From Pleurodeles waltl (lineage: Eukaryota > Chordata > Amphibia > Caudata > Salamandridae): 64,000 nucleotides of DNA. Each line of letters starts with the position of its first letter. Position 1 is the stretch's first letter. Positions 23,093 to 33,443 of the stretch are shown in pieces. The notes beneath the pieces were generated by a model. It was not told the origin of the DNA. It ran no database searches and saw only the letters and a program-made list of their open reading frames with translations. The position numbers were made by a program, and so were the translations under genes. The DNA lies in the NCBI RefSeq assembly GCF_031143425.1, contig NC_090450.1, positions 171,911,272 to 171,975,271 of the forward strand, given 5' to 3'.

Positions 23093-23580
23093 GTAATTGC
23101 AATAGCAGAAATGTCAGTTACATGATTAGATGCCCGTGCCAGCTCAAGTACATTGGTATGACAACAAGAAGAGTTGGAACGCGTTTCTGCAAACACAGAA
23201 GTACCATCTGTTGTAGACGTGATGCAACCAAACTCACTAACCAATATATTAGGAACAATCACTTCCCTGATGAGATGGAATGGTTTGTCATAGACAAACT
23301 GACTCAAACCACTACCAACATGACACAGAAACCCCTACGATACGAACAAAGATGGGTCTGGAGATTATGAAGAGACACTACAGGACTTAATGATGAAATC
23401 CAGTGGTCAGCACTATCCGCCTTCTCTTCTCAACGCTCGCCTTTCCCTTCTCCCTCTTTGGGGAACACTACACTCACAATCCCCCTCCCTTTATGCCCTT
23501 CCCCCCACTTTCTTCCTTACATGTTTTCTTATCTTTTCTCACCTCTCCTCCCCACTCCTCCCTTTCCTGTCTCCTTTTTT
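23090..23580 (+). pseudogene. Penelope-like element C-terminus with GIY-YIG endonuclease
   Basis: Penelope-like retroelements end their reverse transcriptase with a GIY-YIG nuclease that nicks target DNA. Visible here are SRNVSYMIRCPCQLKYIGMT (the GIY and YIG strands appear as SYMI and KYIG), the catalytic Arg in RRVGTRFCKH, a NNHFPDEMEWFVIDKL segment, and the catalytic Glu region LRYEQRWVW. These are followed by a stop near 23368 and, still in frame, TTGLNDEIQWS, the usual GLN ending. About 70 further codons of low-complexity reading run to 23588. The reverse-transcriptase domain is missing; the terminal repeat joins directly to the nuclease, so the copy is 5' truncated. Confidence 0.8.
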
Positions 23581-23588
23581 CTTTTTAG

Positions 23589-24650
23589 GTGATCTCCTCA
23601 TTCCCCCCCTTTTTCCTTGCTTGCTTCTCTTCCCCTTTCCTTCTTTCCCTTCCCCCCCCCCTTTTAGTTCCCTCTTTCTCCCACCCTTTAATCCAGCATC
23701 TCTACGGTTTTATGTTTTCCTTTTTTTCCATTGTTTTGATTAGCACTCGACTTAGCGGGAGGCCTTTGGGCTCTTGGGACTACATTTCCCATGAGTCCTC
23801 TCGTGTCAGTGAGGCAATCAGGGTGTGTCCTGCTGGCGCGCAAACCGCGCAACTTTCAGCACGCACCCCTACATCCACTGACTACCGCAAATGACCAGGT
23901 ATAACTGAGCTCCTCCGGTCCGGGCCCTTTCATGCAAGCGGTTGGGACGGGGACACACTTAGGTTGCATTACGGACTGCCACCTTTGAGGGAGAACGTCC
24001 TTTGGCCTCACCATGGGAGAAATTGTCGAGATGACACACCTGAATCTTCTCTACTGCAGATATGATTAATGTAATCTTTTATTTTGTCGATGTTATTGGC
24101 CACTAGACTCTTTCGCCATATGGGTACTATTTGTGCATGTGTGCTGTGATTTCCTGGCTTTTGCCTACGTCATGTTACATTTTATCGTATTTGACTTCCG
24201 CTGACAGTGACAACCTATTTAGATTTCCTTTTCCCTTCTCTTTTCTGATACTGAATTTCATCACTTCATAGAGTCTGACTACAAGGGGCAAACCCCCCCT
24301 GCTCCCAGACCTGGGGCTAATTGCTGTACCAGAATGGGGTAGGAGACACAGCCCTATGCTTGTGTTTTAGAACCTTTATGGGAGCCACGTATAGTATCAC
24401 CTTTACAGCATGGTTTTATAAGTCACCCACAGTATGTTTTTTCACATTTGTGTGCAGTGAATTGCTGTGTTTATGCATACGCACCATGTGCATGCCGTGT
24501 TCTTAATCCTGTTTACTTCTTCTTTCTCCATAGGCCTTCCTTTTTCTGTATTTTGATTTCAGGTAGGCCTAGTGTGCATTTTAACATATTTGCACACTTT
24601 ATAGCTCATCTAGCTACCCCCATTCTTAGGAGGGATTGTAGGCCCTGACA
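23589..24650 (+). mobile_element. Probable 3' tail of the Penelope-like element
   Basis: The pyrimidine-rich run 23450-23700 follows the nuclease reading. At 23776-23798 lies GGGACTACATTTCCCATGAG, a near match to the ACTACAATTCCC motif bound by ZNF143 in vertebrate promoters. The end of the element is not defined; Harbinger-like reading may resume near 24820. Confidence 0.4.
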
Positions 24651-24809
24651 AATGCCCCAGGCCATTTTGGCTATATGAGAGGGCAGAAACATGTTGGCCA
24701 TATAATTTTAGATGACACCTTGAACCATTATATTTAGGAGTGTCTCAATGGTTTTTAATCTTACCAACAAACACTGCCATTAAAGTAATAGGATACACCG
24801 GTGATTTGT

Positions 24810-24905
24810 TAGGTAATTTTAGCTTTATCTTCCCATTCAGCTGGATCCCCACTCCAAACAGCAAGATTGAATTTCAGCACTCCCTCAGAGTTTTTTAACA
24901 ATGAG
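24810..24905 (+). pseudogene. Possible C-terminal scrap of transposase B
   Basis: A plus-strand reading GDLLGNFSFIFPFSWIPTPN followed by SKIEFQHSLR loosely resembles the GDSGYPLLPWLLTP..N...E..FN..H segment of Harbinger transposases, which carries the second catalytic Asp. If right, the Penelope element split this gene. The match is weak and the flanks give no more support. Confidence 0.3.
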
Positions 24906-25559
24906 GTTGAGTCCGCCCAGGTGGTACCATCCTACTTGGGTGGGGAGAGGTGGTCAAATGATGAAACATGACACTATAATGTGTGTGAGACCACCTATTC
25001 TGTGAGGGGAACACCTCCATCCCCTATTGAGCACACAGCCACTATTACCATATCCCATGCCGATAACTAGATCACCACGTTCGTGATCTGATGATGAACT
25101 GAACGGGCCAGATTTGCCTGTTCACAGTATTCCCCATACAGGTTGTGTTGTTGTTGCTTGTCTTTTTGTATGGGGAAGATACACTCCCTTTTCTCCCTTT
25201 GTGTGTAATACGAGTTGTAGTCATGTCCCTTTCTCTCTAATTCCCAAAACTTGACAAATGTTTAGTCTGACATACCTGTTACCACACTGCAGTTAGGTTG
25301 GACAATATATTTACATGTTGACACATACCATGGGTCCTTGGATGATCTTTTGATATTGAAACACTGACAGACCCTATTCCAACTTATGACATTTAATGGA
25401 GATTGATACATGTGTTGTTATGGATGACAATACACATTGACAATCTACTGTCCCTGATACTTTGAGTATTGCAGGTTATGAAAGTAGATAAACAGCACAA
25501 TGGCAAAACCTGAGATGTGAGCATGCAGGACATTGACGTATTGTGACAGTTTTTGTGGT

Positions 25560-25953
25560 GTGACTTAGCAGACTCCGTTCCCCCAGCTATTCCTCTCAAG
25601 CCCTCAGGATGCAGGATGGCCAAGACCTTCTCCTCCCAGGTAGAGAGTTGTAATGGGGCTTTGGGAGGGCTTTGCCAGTCTTCTGGGACTCCATGTGTTA
25701 CCTGGAGGCCAGGGAATGCACCTTACCCCTCAGGTCATTCCACCTCTTCGTAATATCCTCCAATGTATGCAAGGAGGTGCCTACAGCATTCAATCAGTCG
25801 ACTATCCTTTGCCACATTTATGTGTTCCTACTAAGAGGAGTATGTTACCCTTGGGCTCCAAACAGTTGTGGCTGTACTCTTATGATTTCATCCACCATGA
25901 CTCTCAACTCATCGTCTGAAAAATGTGGATTTTTGGGCCGTGACATGACTGAA
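25560..25953 (-). pseudogene. Harbinger Myb-like partner gene C, decayed
   Basis: Read on the minus strand from an ATG at 25953: MSRPKNPHFSDDELRVMVDE, then IIRVQPQLFGAQG and a stop. Further on come VDXLNAVGTSLHTLEDITKR and WNDLRGKVHSLASR (a Myb/SANT-type trihelix, with the Trp kept), a stop, then TWEEKVLAILHPEGLRGIAG with a GTES motif. The order matches the Myb-like second protein of Harbinger elements, but the N-terminus differs from genes A and B, so it is another family. Its start lies about 540 bp from the right terminus at 26497-26521, and the two probably belong to one element. At least three stops are visible. Confidence 0.7.
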
Positions 25954-26524
25954 AATTAAAGTGGACGACAGTAACGGACTAAACAGGCAAGTGATCTTGG
26001 AGAAAAACAATTAGAAGTGTGTGAAAGATGTGAAAATGGGTTGGAAAAAAGGTCTTCTTTATGTGACAAATGTGAAAAAAAGAAGGGTGGTCTCTGTCTT
26101 GCTGTGCTGCAGTGGAGAGGCAAAGGATCATAGTTTGGGATGGGATGTGCTTTATAGTGTGATTTGCAGGCACTTGGCCAATTGATGTCAGCTGTGTTGT
26201 TTTTTAATCCATTCAATGGGTACTCTTCTGGTACTTTGCTGTGAGCGTACTGCGACAGCCGACCGCCGTCAGCTAACCACTGCAAGGGGGCCACCATGTC
26301 AACTGTGTTTTTGTAATAGGCTCTGCGGATGGCGACTGAGTACGCAGAGCCAACATTGCAGTTCTCCACGCCTCGAGTGGGCAGCTAGAAATAGACGTGG
26401 CTGGTGGTTCACCCTACATACATTGTAATACGGCAGCCGGGAAACTGTTGGCAGAGTGGTCTTCTTGGGACCGCCACCGAGGCAGACTGGCAGTTCGACC
26501 GCCAAACTCATAATCCAGCCCTAA

Positions 26525-26920
26525 GTCCCCAGATGGACTCCTTTGAAGATACTTGTGTTGGAACACTGTAGCGTTATAGATGCAGACACCAGCCCAGATT
26601 CCAAGTAAGATGGGGAAACGTATATGAGACCATTATTCCTCAAGAAGCCAAAACCAACAACGCATTAGGAGGATGGCACAAAGCCTTCCAAGCTACACCT
26701 GGATGAGCCCAACCTACACTCTACAAATTCAGAGAAGCCTGTAGAATCTGCCTTGGCTCATGTCAGTGCATGTTCTGCATTTTAAGTTCACTTGAATGAG
26801 ATGGTTATTGGTGAGTCAGAGACAAAGCATTTATTGGAGGTTGGAGTCCTTACCTGTGAATAAACTTCACCTAATTTCTACAACATTCAAACCCTGAATC
26901 ATTTGGGAACCCTACCACAA
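26525..26920. other. Unassigned sequence
   Basis: No gene or repeat signature was recognised. Confidence 0.5.
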
Positions 26921-27362
26921 ACTCCAACAAAAACAACAACGCTATTAGCAACTATGAATGGAGAGACCAGTAACCCAAATTAAAACTAAAATAAGCAAAC
27001 AAAGCAGTGAGGTATACAACATGGTACAATGTTAAGTAGGAGTCTTTATTAACACCAAAGGAGTACACTCCTTAGAATCAATAGCAAAATCTCCATTATA
27101 AAAACTACCTACACACGAACCAACAAACCTTAACAAAGGTACACACCAACAAAAAAAAATATTTTCAACTAAATATGAAATACATTATTTGTATACTTTA
27201 GTCAAAACAACATACAAATAACATAGAAAAAGACTGATACAAAACATGAATATGTTTATTAAATAATTAAGACTCAGCACATCACCAACCATAAAGCACA
27301 ACATTAGAAATAAAAACAATTTGAACCAAGTAAATTCAACAAATACAAATGTAAAACAACAC
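26921..27362. other. A-rich block, left half (split by L1 insertion)
   Basis: The plus strand is strongly A-rich with few G. It ends in AAAACAACAC, the target duplication of the L1. The block resumes at 31940 with the same composition, so the two halves were one stretch before the insertion. It holds no gene. Confidence 0.7.
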
Positions 27363-27374
27363 TTTTCATGGTGC

Positions 27375-28107
27375 TATCTCCTCCAACAGGACCCAGATAT
27401 TTTGTTTTTGCAGAAAATCCATTAACTCAAAGAGGACTGTCCTTGCATTTCCCACCCAAGATACTCATCTCAATACTGGGCATACACTGACACAAAAACA
27501 TCAGGAGTGGGCATCTTGTTCAGACAGGGCTTAGTCAAAGACCATGGGGGCACTTTTTACTAGTGATAATAGAAAGGTGTCACACTACTGTATCTTTCCT
27601 TAACTTGTATGCTCCAAATCAGTCCTAAGACTCCTTTCTTCATAGAGTCCTTAAGACCCAACTTAGCCTGGTCCAGGGTGAGATAATACTGGGGGGCGAT
27701 TTTCATCTGGTATGTGACCCAGCGTTCGACAGGCGTTCCATGTAGTTTCAGGGCATGGGGACTATGGGCCATATGTACGAACACATTTTCCCATAGACAC
27801 AGAATGGGCCAAACTGCTTGCTACATCTGGCCCTATATCAGCTCAGCTCAAGAGGGAGATTACAGACTCTGGGTTGGTAGATGTATGGTGCTACTTGCAC
27901 CCTGACACGCAGGATTACTCCTTTTATTCACATGTACACCAATCATACTCGAGTATTGACTACATATTCATTACACTTTCCCTCCTACACCACTTAGAAA
28001 CTGCTCAGATATCTGACATTTCTATCTCCGATCATGTTCATATCATACATCATATTGTCCGGATGGTGTTCTTCAAATTTTATGTGGATCGAGACTTCGT
28101 CAACTAA
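27375..28107 (+). pseudogene. L1 ORF2 endonuclease domain, decayed
   Basis: The APE-like nuclease that opens the target site. Readable parts in order: YLLQQDPDILFLQKIH (equivalent to the LQETH motif), DTKTSGVGILFRQGLV, FLNLYAPNQS, GEIILGGDFHLVCDP (GDFN changed to GDFH), then after the small MITE REITDSGLVDVWCYLHPDTQ, YSSIDYIFITL and SDISISDHVHI (the SDH motif). Stops and frameshifts separate these parts. A product is not expected. Confidence 0.8.
27766..27833. mobile_element. 68-bp miniature inverted-repeat element
   Basis: The left end reads GGGCCATATGTACGA and the right end, reverse-complemented, reads GGGCCAGATGTAGCAAGCAG: imperfect inverted repeats of about 12 bp. TAT flanks both sides (27763-27765 and 27834-27836). 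Removing it joins the L1 endonuclease reading on both sides. It is very short for a MITE. Confidence 0.65.
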
Positions 28108-28419
28108 AGCACTCTGACCCCTCTATTTAAATATCTGTAATTTAATATGGGGTGCAGCAGTGTTGAACTCTAACAGGATATTGTGACTATATTATTTTAT
28201 AGTTTTGTCACTTGCTTTTGCCTCTATATGTGCTGTACCTGTACTAATGTGTCCCTGTAAGGGTTTTACCCTTATGTTTAAACTTCTGTATTAATAAACT
28301 AATGTTTTATATATAGCTGATTGAGCATTCCCTGGGCTGTATTTGTTTTCCCAGTGCATTAGATAGCTATTTACTTTTGCTTAGGGAACACTAGAGGGCT
28401 CTGACAAAACAGTCACCCT

Positions 28420-29712
28420 CACCACATACTCAACAACAGCTTGCCCTGCTGCGCAGACAGCTACAAGCGCATAGGATCAACAAAGCAAAACGTTCGCTCT
28501 TGACCCTTAAGCATTGATATTATGTGGGGGAGACAGGATTGGTACCCTTTTCGCCCATCGCATCCAACATCAATATGCTCGCCCCCACATCGCCAAAATC
28601 CACACCGTACACTCATATGCAGTTAGAGAAATTGACAAACAAAACCTTTCACAACTACTATTGCGATCTATGCCAGTGGGGAAAAAGACCTGACGGCTGT
28701 CCAGACCTATGTGTAGGAATCTTCATGGCTGCTCTTGGACCCCCAGCTTGCCTGGGACTTGGAAACACCTTTTACAATGGCTGAACAATGGCTGAACTTA
28801 ATAAAGCCCTTGGGGGATTTTCAGTAGGGAAGACCCTGGGCTCTGGTGGCCTGCCGTTCTCCTTTTTAAAGATTTTCTTCCCCTATTTGAAAGAACATCT
28901 GCATGCTCTATTTAACACTTTCACACATACCCCTGGCTTAATTCCCACCATGTCAGTGGCCAAAATATTGCTTCTTCCCAAGCCTGGCAAAGATCCAACT
29001 CAATCCTTCTCGTGCAGGCCCGATAGCTCTCTTGAATACTGATGCCAAAATATATACCAAAATATTGGTCAATCGCTTAGAAACCCTCCTACCGGGTTTG
29101 ATCGACCCTGATCAAGTGGGCTTCATACGACACCGGCAAGGGTCTGACAACACCATGTGCCTTGCCCACCTGATAGAAAAGGACCACATGCATGACATTC
29201 CTGCCCTTCTCCTTTCATTAGAGGTGGAAAAAGCATTCAACAGGGTTAGCTGGGATTTCTATCATGCTGTCCTCAAGGAAATTGGGCTGGGGTCGGTTAT
29301 GAATAGCAAAATTATGGCCTCTTACACCGCTCCGACGGCAGCCATCAAGGTTAATGGCCATTCTGCTGCCCCAATCTTGATTCCGTGGGGTACTCGTCAA
29401 GGTTGCCCCTTATCCCCTCTTCTTTTTGCCCTGGTTGTGGAACCTCTATTGTTTTGCCTTCATCAGACCCCGGACATCACAGGCATTCCCTTTGGAGGCT
29501 GCGACCACAAAGTTCTGCCATATGCAGATGACCTATTACTGACTCTGACTAACCCCAGATCGGCCCTTACTGACGGGGAACATAAACTGCAAGAATTCCA
29601 TGTCCAAATTGCAGGCACTAAACCTTTCCATTCCACTGCAGCTTCTCCCGGAATTGAAGGCCTTAGCTCCTTTTCAATGGGCCACAAAGTCTACTTGTTA
29701 CTTAGGGCCTAA
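28420..29712 (+). pseudogene. L1 ORF2 linker and reverse transcriptase
   Basis: The linker reads QQLALLRRQLQAHRIN and YYVGETGLVPFSPIASN, then GKTLGSGGLPFSFLKIF and MSVAKILLLPKPGKDP. The reverse transcriptase at 29032-29712 has NTDAKIYTKILVNRLETLLP, DPDQVGFIRHRQGSDN, motif A as SLEVEKAFNRVSW, motif B as WGTRQGCPLSPLLFALVVE, and motif C as LPYADDLLLTL. In motif A the catalytic Asp of the usual LDAEKAFDRV is Glu and the second Asp is Asn, so the enzyme would be inactive even without the frameshifts. A frame change near 29020 separates the linker from the polymerase. Confidence 0.85.
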
Positions 29713-31183
29713 TATCACAAACTCCCTACAGACTTTGACTCGCGCCAACTGGCCCCACTACCGTAAAGCTATCCTAGAGGATATACGTAGATGGAAGCCA
29801 CTGCATATCTCGTGGTTATGTTGGATCAACATGGTCAAAATTAATATATTACTAAGCATACTCTGTCTACTCCAGACCCTACCAACTCCTATCCTAGCAG
29901 AGAATTTCCGCTGATTACAGAAAGATGTTTGTGCCTTTATATGGAAAGGGAAGCTCACCTGCATCTCCAACAACATACTCTTTTTACACAGAAACTGGGG
30001 AGACCTAGGGAATTTTCTCGACTACAACCGAGCGGCGCACCTCAGATTTATCTCCGAATGGGTGGTCAAAGAGAGTGAAAAACATTGGCTACATACGGAC
30101 AGAGCAGTGGTATATAGGCCCCCTTGGGCTTGGTTGCCAAAATCTCATCGCCCCTGTAGAGCCAACCTCGCAACCCCCACTAGAACTGTATTGGAGATTT
30201 GGGACAGGATTGCGCTTGCCTATTACCTTACCTCATTTCCCTCCCTAAGTACCCCCATCATACGCAAGCCAGGCTTAACATCGAAATTGCTCCCAGGCTT
30301 ACTCTGTGCAAGGGAGGTTGCTGACTGCAGGATGCTGTGAGACCTATTCAAGGGCCCACACATTAAATTATTTGAGTAATGCAAATCTGAATTCAAAATA
30401 CCTGACAAACTTCAACACCAATACTCTCCTCTCTGCCAGTGGGCACTTCACCCTTGTAATCCGGAAGGTACGACACGCCCTTTTACGCCTTTTGAAAATT
30501 TGATCCACCACTTTGAGTTCTCTTAGAGCTTAGTCTCCAAGACCTATAATGTTCTCTAGCAATCTCTCCTACTGCTGAGACATATGTACCAGGTGAGATG
30601 GGAACAGGAGGGCAACGTGGACATCACACAAATACAGTGGGCGCTCTTATGGCGGGAAATCCCCAAGACACACCGTAGCATACCTCAACAGGAATCAGCT
30701 TACAAGTTAATGCTCCAGTGGTACTATACTCCAGTCTGCCTGCATTCAAATGTTCCCCACATCTTCTACCACTTGCTGGAGATGCGGGACACAAGATGGT
30801 ACCTTTAAATATACTTAGTCGCTATGTACTCAGCTCACCCTTTTAAGGAAAGAAGTCTTATGCCATATTAAAAGCACCTTGGGGTTTCCTGTCCAGGCAG
30901 ACTACTAAATGATCATCTTAGGCATACATCTATCTACACATGAGGCTCTGACCCACCCGATTGGTACCTAATCCGTCATATGATGGGTGCTGCCAACCAA
31001 TTTATTACCCTGGCCTGGAAACTTTCTGCTTCCCCTCCTATTGCCTCCACGTTAACTAGGCTTTGGCACATGATGGCACTAGAACACTTATCACACAAGC
31101 TCTCCTTCACAGATAAGAAATTCCTGCAATTATGCCAACCACTCCTTGAATATTTCTCACACTTAAAACACCTTTGCTTCTAA
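29600..31183 (+). pseudogene. L1 ORF2 C-terminal region with zinc-knuckle remnant
   Basis: After the polymerase the L1-type thumb and C-terminus can be followed through frame changes: FQWATKSTCYLGPNITNSLQ, WPHYRKAILEDIRRWKPLHI and SWLCWINMVKINIL, then PPWAWLPKSHRPCRANL, QWALLWREIPKTHRSIPQQE, and LMLQWYYTPVCLH. A CWRCGTQDGTF stretch near 30775-30810 is the start of the CCHC knuckle. The end reads LARLW-like MMGAANQFITLAWKLSASPP. Several stops interrupt it. Confidence 0.75.
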
Positions 31184-31939
31184 ATGCCTAGACTGCGCTC
31201 TCTTCAAGTTTTTGAATAACCCTCTGGTTTCCCAGCCACTTACACTTGTGGCCTCCTGATCAACCTGTTAATGGAGATTTTCATTACTTAAGACTCCCAT
31301 CCTCCTTGTCCTCCGCTCCCCTCATCCAGTTTTGTCTGTGTTTTTCCACACCTGGTGGTGTAGTTCACCCCCCATCCTCAATACCAGCGGACCATTTCCA
31401 CTCTTCCCCGTTTGTTGTTGAGTTGCTATTATGTTTAGTTTCTTTGAAACAGTACCTTATCGGACCATTATTTTGGGTCTAACATGGATGCAGTTATCTG
31501 TACATACCCAACCTAATATGGGATTTGTTGCTAAAAATGTTGTACTACAGATGTTTTAGTACCCAGATGTACACCTCATGGGGGCATTATGATATATTCT
31601 ATAATATTATCGTCTCCCAGCGGGGCCATATGATGTGACCGCAGTATTGCCTATTTCATACTTTACATTGACTTTGCCCCAACAGCATGTTTGAATTGCA
31701 CTGACTTTGTATCCTAACTTCTCTTGATGGTTATCCAATTATGGTCCCTTTGCTACAGCTCACGTGTATTATATTGAGGTCCAGGTACACATGCTTCTTA
31801 TACAAACGATTCTGAATCCTTTGTTATATGTTTAGTACTTGCCTATAATGTATCAAAATTCAATAAACAAGGTTGTGGCAAAAAGAGATATTCATACACG
31901 TAAAAACAAATAAAAAAAAAAAAAAAAAAAAAACAACAC

Positions 31940-33050
31940 ATTTACAGTTCATACACATACATATTAAAATGTAACATTACACACCCCCACATAATTTAAT
32001 AAATACAACTTACAGTTTTGTAGCTATAGATCTTTGTACATATGCAAGTGGTCAAAATATAATACATGAACATGGGAAGTTGAAATCTAAAAAGCCAAAC
32101 CAAATTCAAAAAATAAATGTCAACATTAAATCCAACAAAGCAATCCAGTGTCATAAGGAACCATAAAAACCACACAAAAGGATAGCCAAAAAAATGCTCC
32201 AGGAAACTATTAAAATCAGCAGAAATCACAAATAAAAACTTTGGTTTATTAGACACCAAAATCATTTCCTTTGAAAACAAAGCAAAATCCACACATTCAT
32301 AGGATAACTTTGGGTCTGTAAACCTGTACAAAAACATACAATAGCCAACCACAAGAAACACTATATTCAAATATACCATAAACATTACATTAAAAGTATA
32401 CTAAACACAACACCTAACATAACATTATCTAAAATAACTAGACACTACTGCCAAATTCTCACTATGCTACACACAGAACAGTAGTAAACAAAAAATCAAA
32501 CTACTACAAAAAAAGTCCAGCTAAGAACCGAAACTAGTTCTACTTTCAGCCCCATTCCATTAAAACCCTATAGAAAAGCCTAAAAAAAAGGTCTGACCTT
32601 CTCCAATGATCAGCATTACCTTCACTCACTCATAAAAAAACCTTTTGACAGGAATAGACTACAAAATTACACTTAGTAGTAAAATAAAATGGCAGCTAAA
32701 TGAAAACAAAAAAAAGACTACCTTCCAATAGAAAAGGTTGGGATTTTAACCAAAATTGCTAAAAAAAAAAAAATTAAATGTGTTTAAATGTTATAGAAAT
32801 GTTATGTCAATAAATGTTTAAGGAAAATGTAAAAAGTACTCGAATACATAAGAAATAATGCTATAAAAACATAAAAATAATATAATTTATAGTATACTTA
32901 AAAACTGAAAGCTGTTAGAAAAAAAGCACGTTGAACAAATGTATAGTGTTGAAACTAAATATTGTGTTTACAAACATAATGGAAAATTAAAAATGTCAAC
33001 CAAATAAAAATACAAGTGTTTTATATGTATAAATATATATTCCAGTGGCC
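31940..33050. other. A-rich block, right half
   Basis: This continues the block at 26921-27362 beyond the L1. It is A-rich on the plus strand and has no gene. The minus-strand frame 31996-32385 (129 codons, Phe-rich) follows from composition and is not taken as a gene. Confidence 0.65.
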
Positions 33051-33055
33051 AAAAA

Positions 33056-33159
33056 CTCCTTGAAGACGCTCACACGGGCCTAAATTGCAAGCACCAGTTT
33101 ATTGTGCACATAATAAACAGGTGCTTGCAACTTCGCCTTGTGTGAGAATCTTCGAAGAG
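33056..33159. repeat. 104-nt near-perfect hairpin
   Basis: The arms pair around 33107/33108. The inner stem TTGCAAGCACC / GGTGCTTGCAA is 11 bp perfect, followed by GTTTATT / AATAAAC. The outer stems CTCACAC / GTGTGAG and TTGAAGA / TCTTCGA continue with a few mismatches to 33056 and 33159. It could be a terminal structure of a retroelement; the sequence downstream to 33255 (CCACCATTACAGCACTCTGC and on) is not A-rich like its surroundings and may belong with it. Confidence 0.7.
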
Positions 33160-33443
33160 CTTTTCACCTTTGGACGATAGTTGTCGGCACGCTCCACCAT
33201 TACAGCACTCTGCCACCCATAGTTTGGGTGCCTCATCGGAGCAGCGGAACACACATGTATAAACATATGTGCATGTTTTAAAAATGTAAACATATACATT
33301 GAATGAAATTTGAAGGAAAAAATAAAAATCATGAACTGTGTCACATATCTTTAGTCATATAAAATGTCCATATAAATAACGTATGTGAAAAATGCAGTGC
33401 TTACAGTGTTCCATCTAATACTTCCCATAAACATGTTATACAC

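Larger units (their letters stand above)
13412..26521. mobile_element. Composite PIF/Harbinger district with matching terminal inverted repeats
   Basis: The left terminus at 13412-13436 (GGGCATGATTGGGAGTTTGG and on) and the reverse complement of 26497-26521 (GGGCTGGATTATGAGTTTGG and on) agree at about 21 of 25 bases and share the motif TTTGGCGGTC. Each is flanked directly by TAA (13409-13411 and 26522-26524), a TWA target duplication as Harbinger elements make. Inside lie Harbinger transposase and Myb-like genes. At 13.1 kb this is too long for one element. There are two transposases, three Myb-like genes and another terminus at 17436-17460, so it is either one element with Harbinger DNA nested in it or neighbouring elements of related families. 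Which termini belong together is unresolved. Confidence 0.6.
27363..31929 (+). mobile_element. 5'-truncated L1 insertion with poly(A) and 10-bp target duplication
   Basis: The insert starts inside the endonuclease coding part of ORF2 and ends with AATAAA (31862-31867) and a long A run (31911-31933). The decamer AAAACAACAC flanks it at 27353-27362 and 31930-31939 (the latter overlapping the A tail). 5' truncation, a 3' poly(A) and a target duplication are the standard marks of target-primed reverse transcription. The 3' untranslated part runs from about 31184. The copy is interrupted by a 68-bp MITE (27766-27833) and perhaps by foreign sequence at about 28110-28420, which does not read as L1. 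Confidence 0.85.

Noticed and set aside
31996..32385. 129-codon Phe-rich minus-strand ORF as a membrane protein
   Set aside because: The hydrophobic content follows from A-rich plus-strand DNA; no conserved motif.
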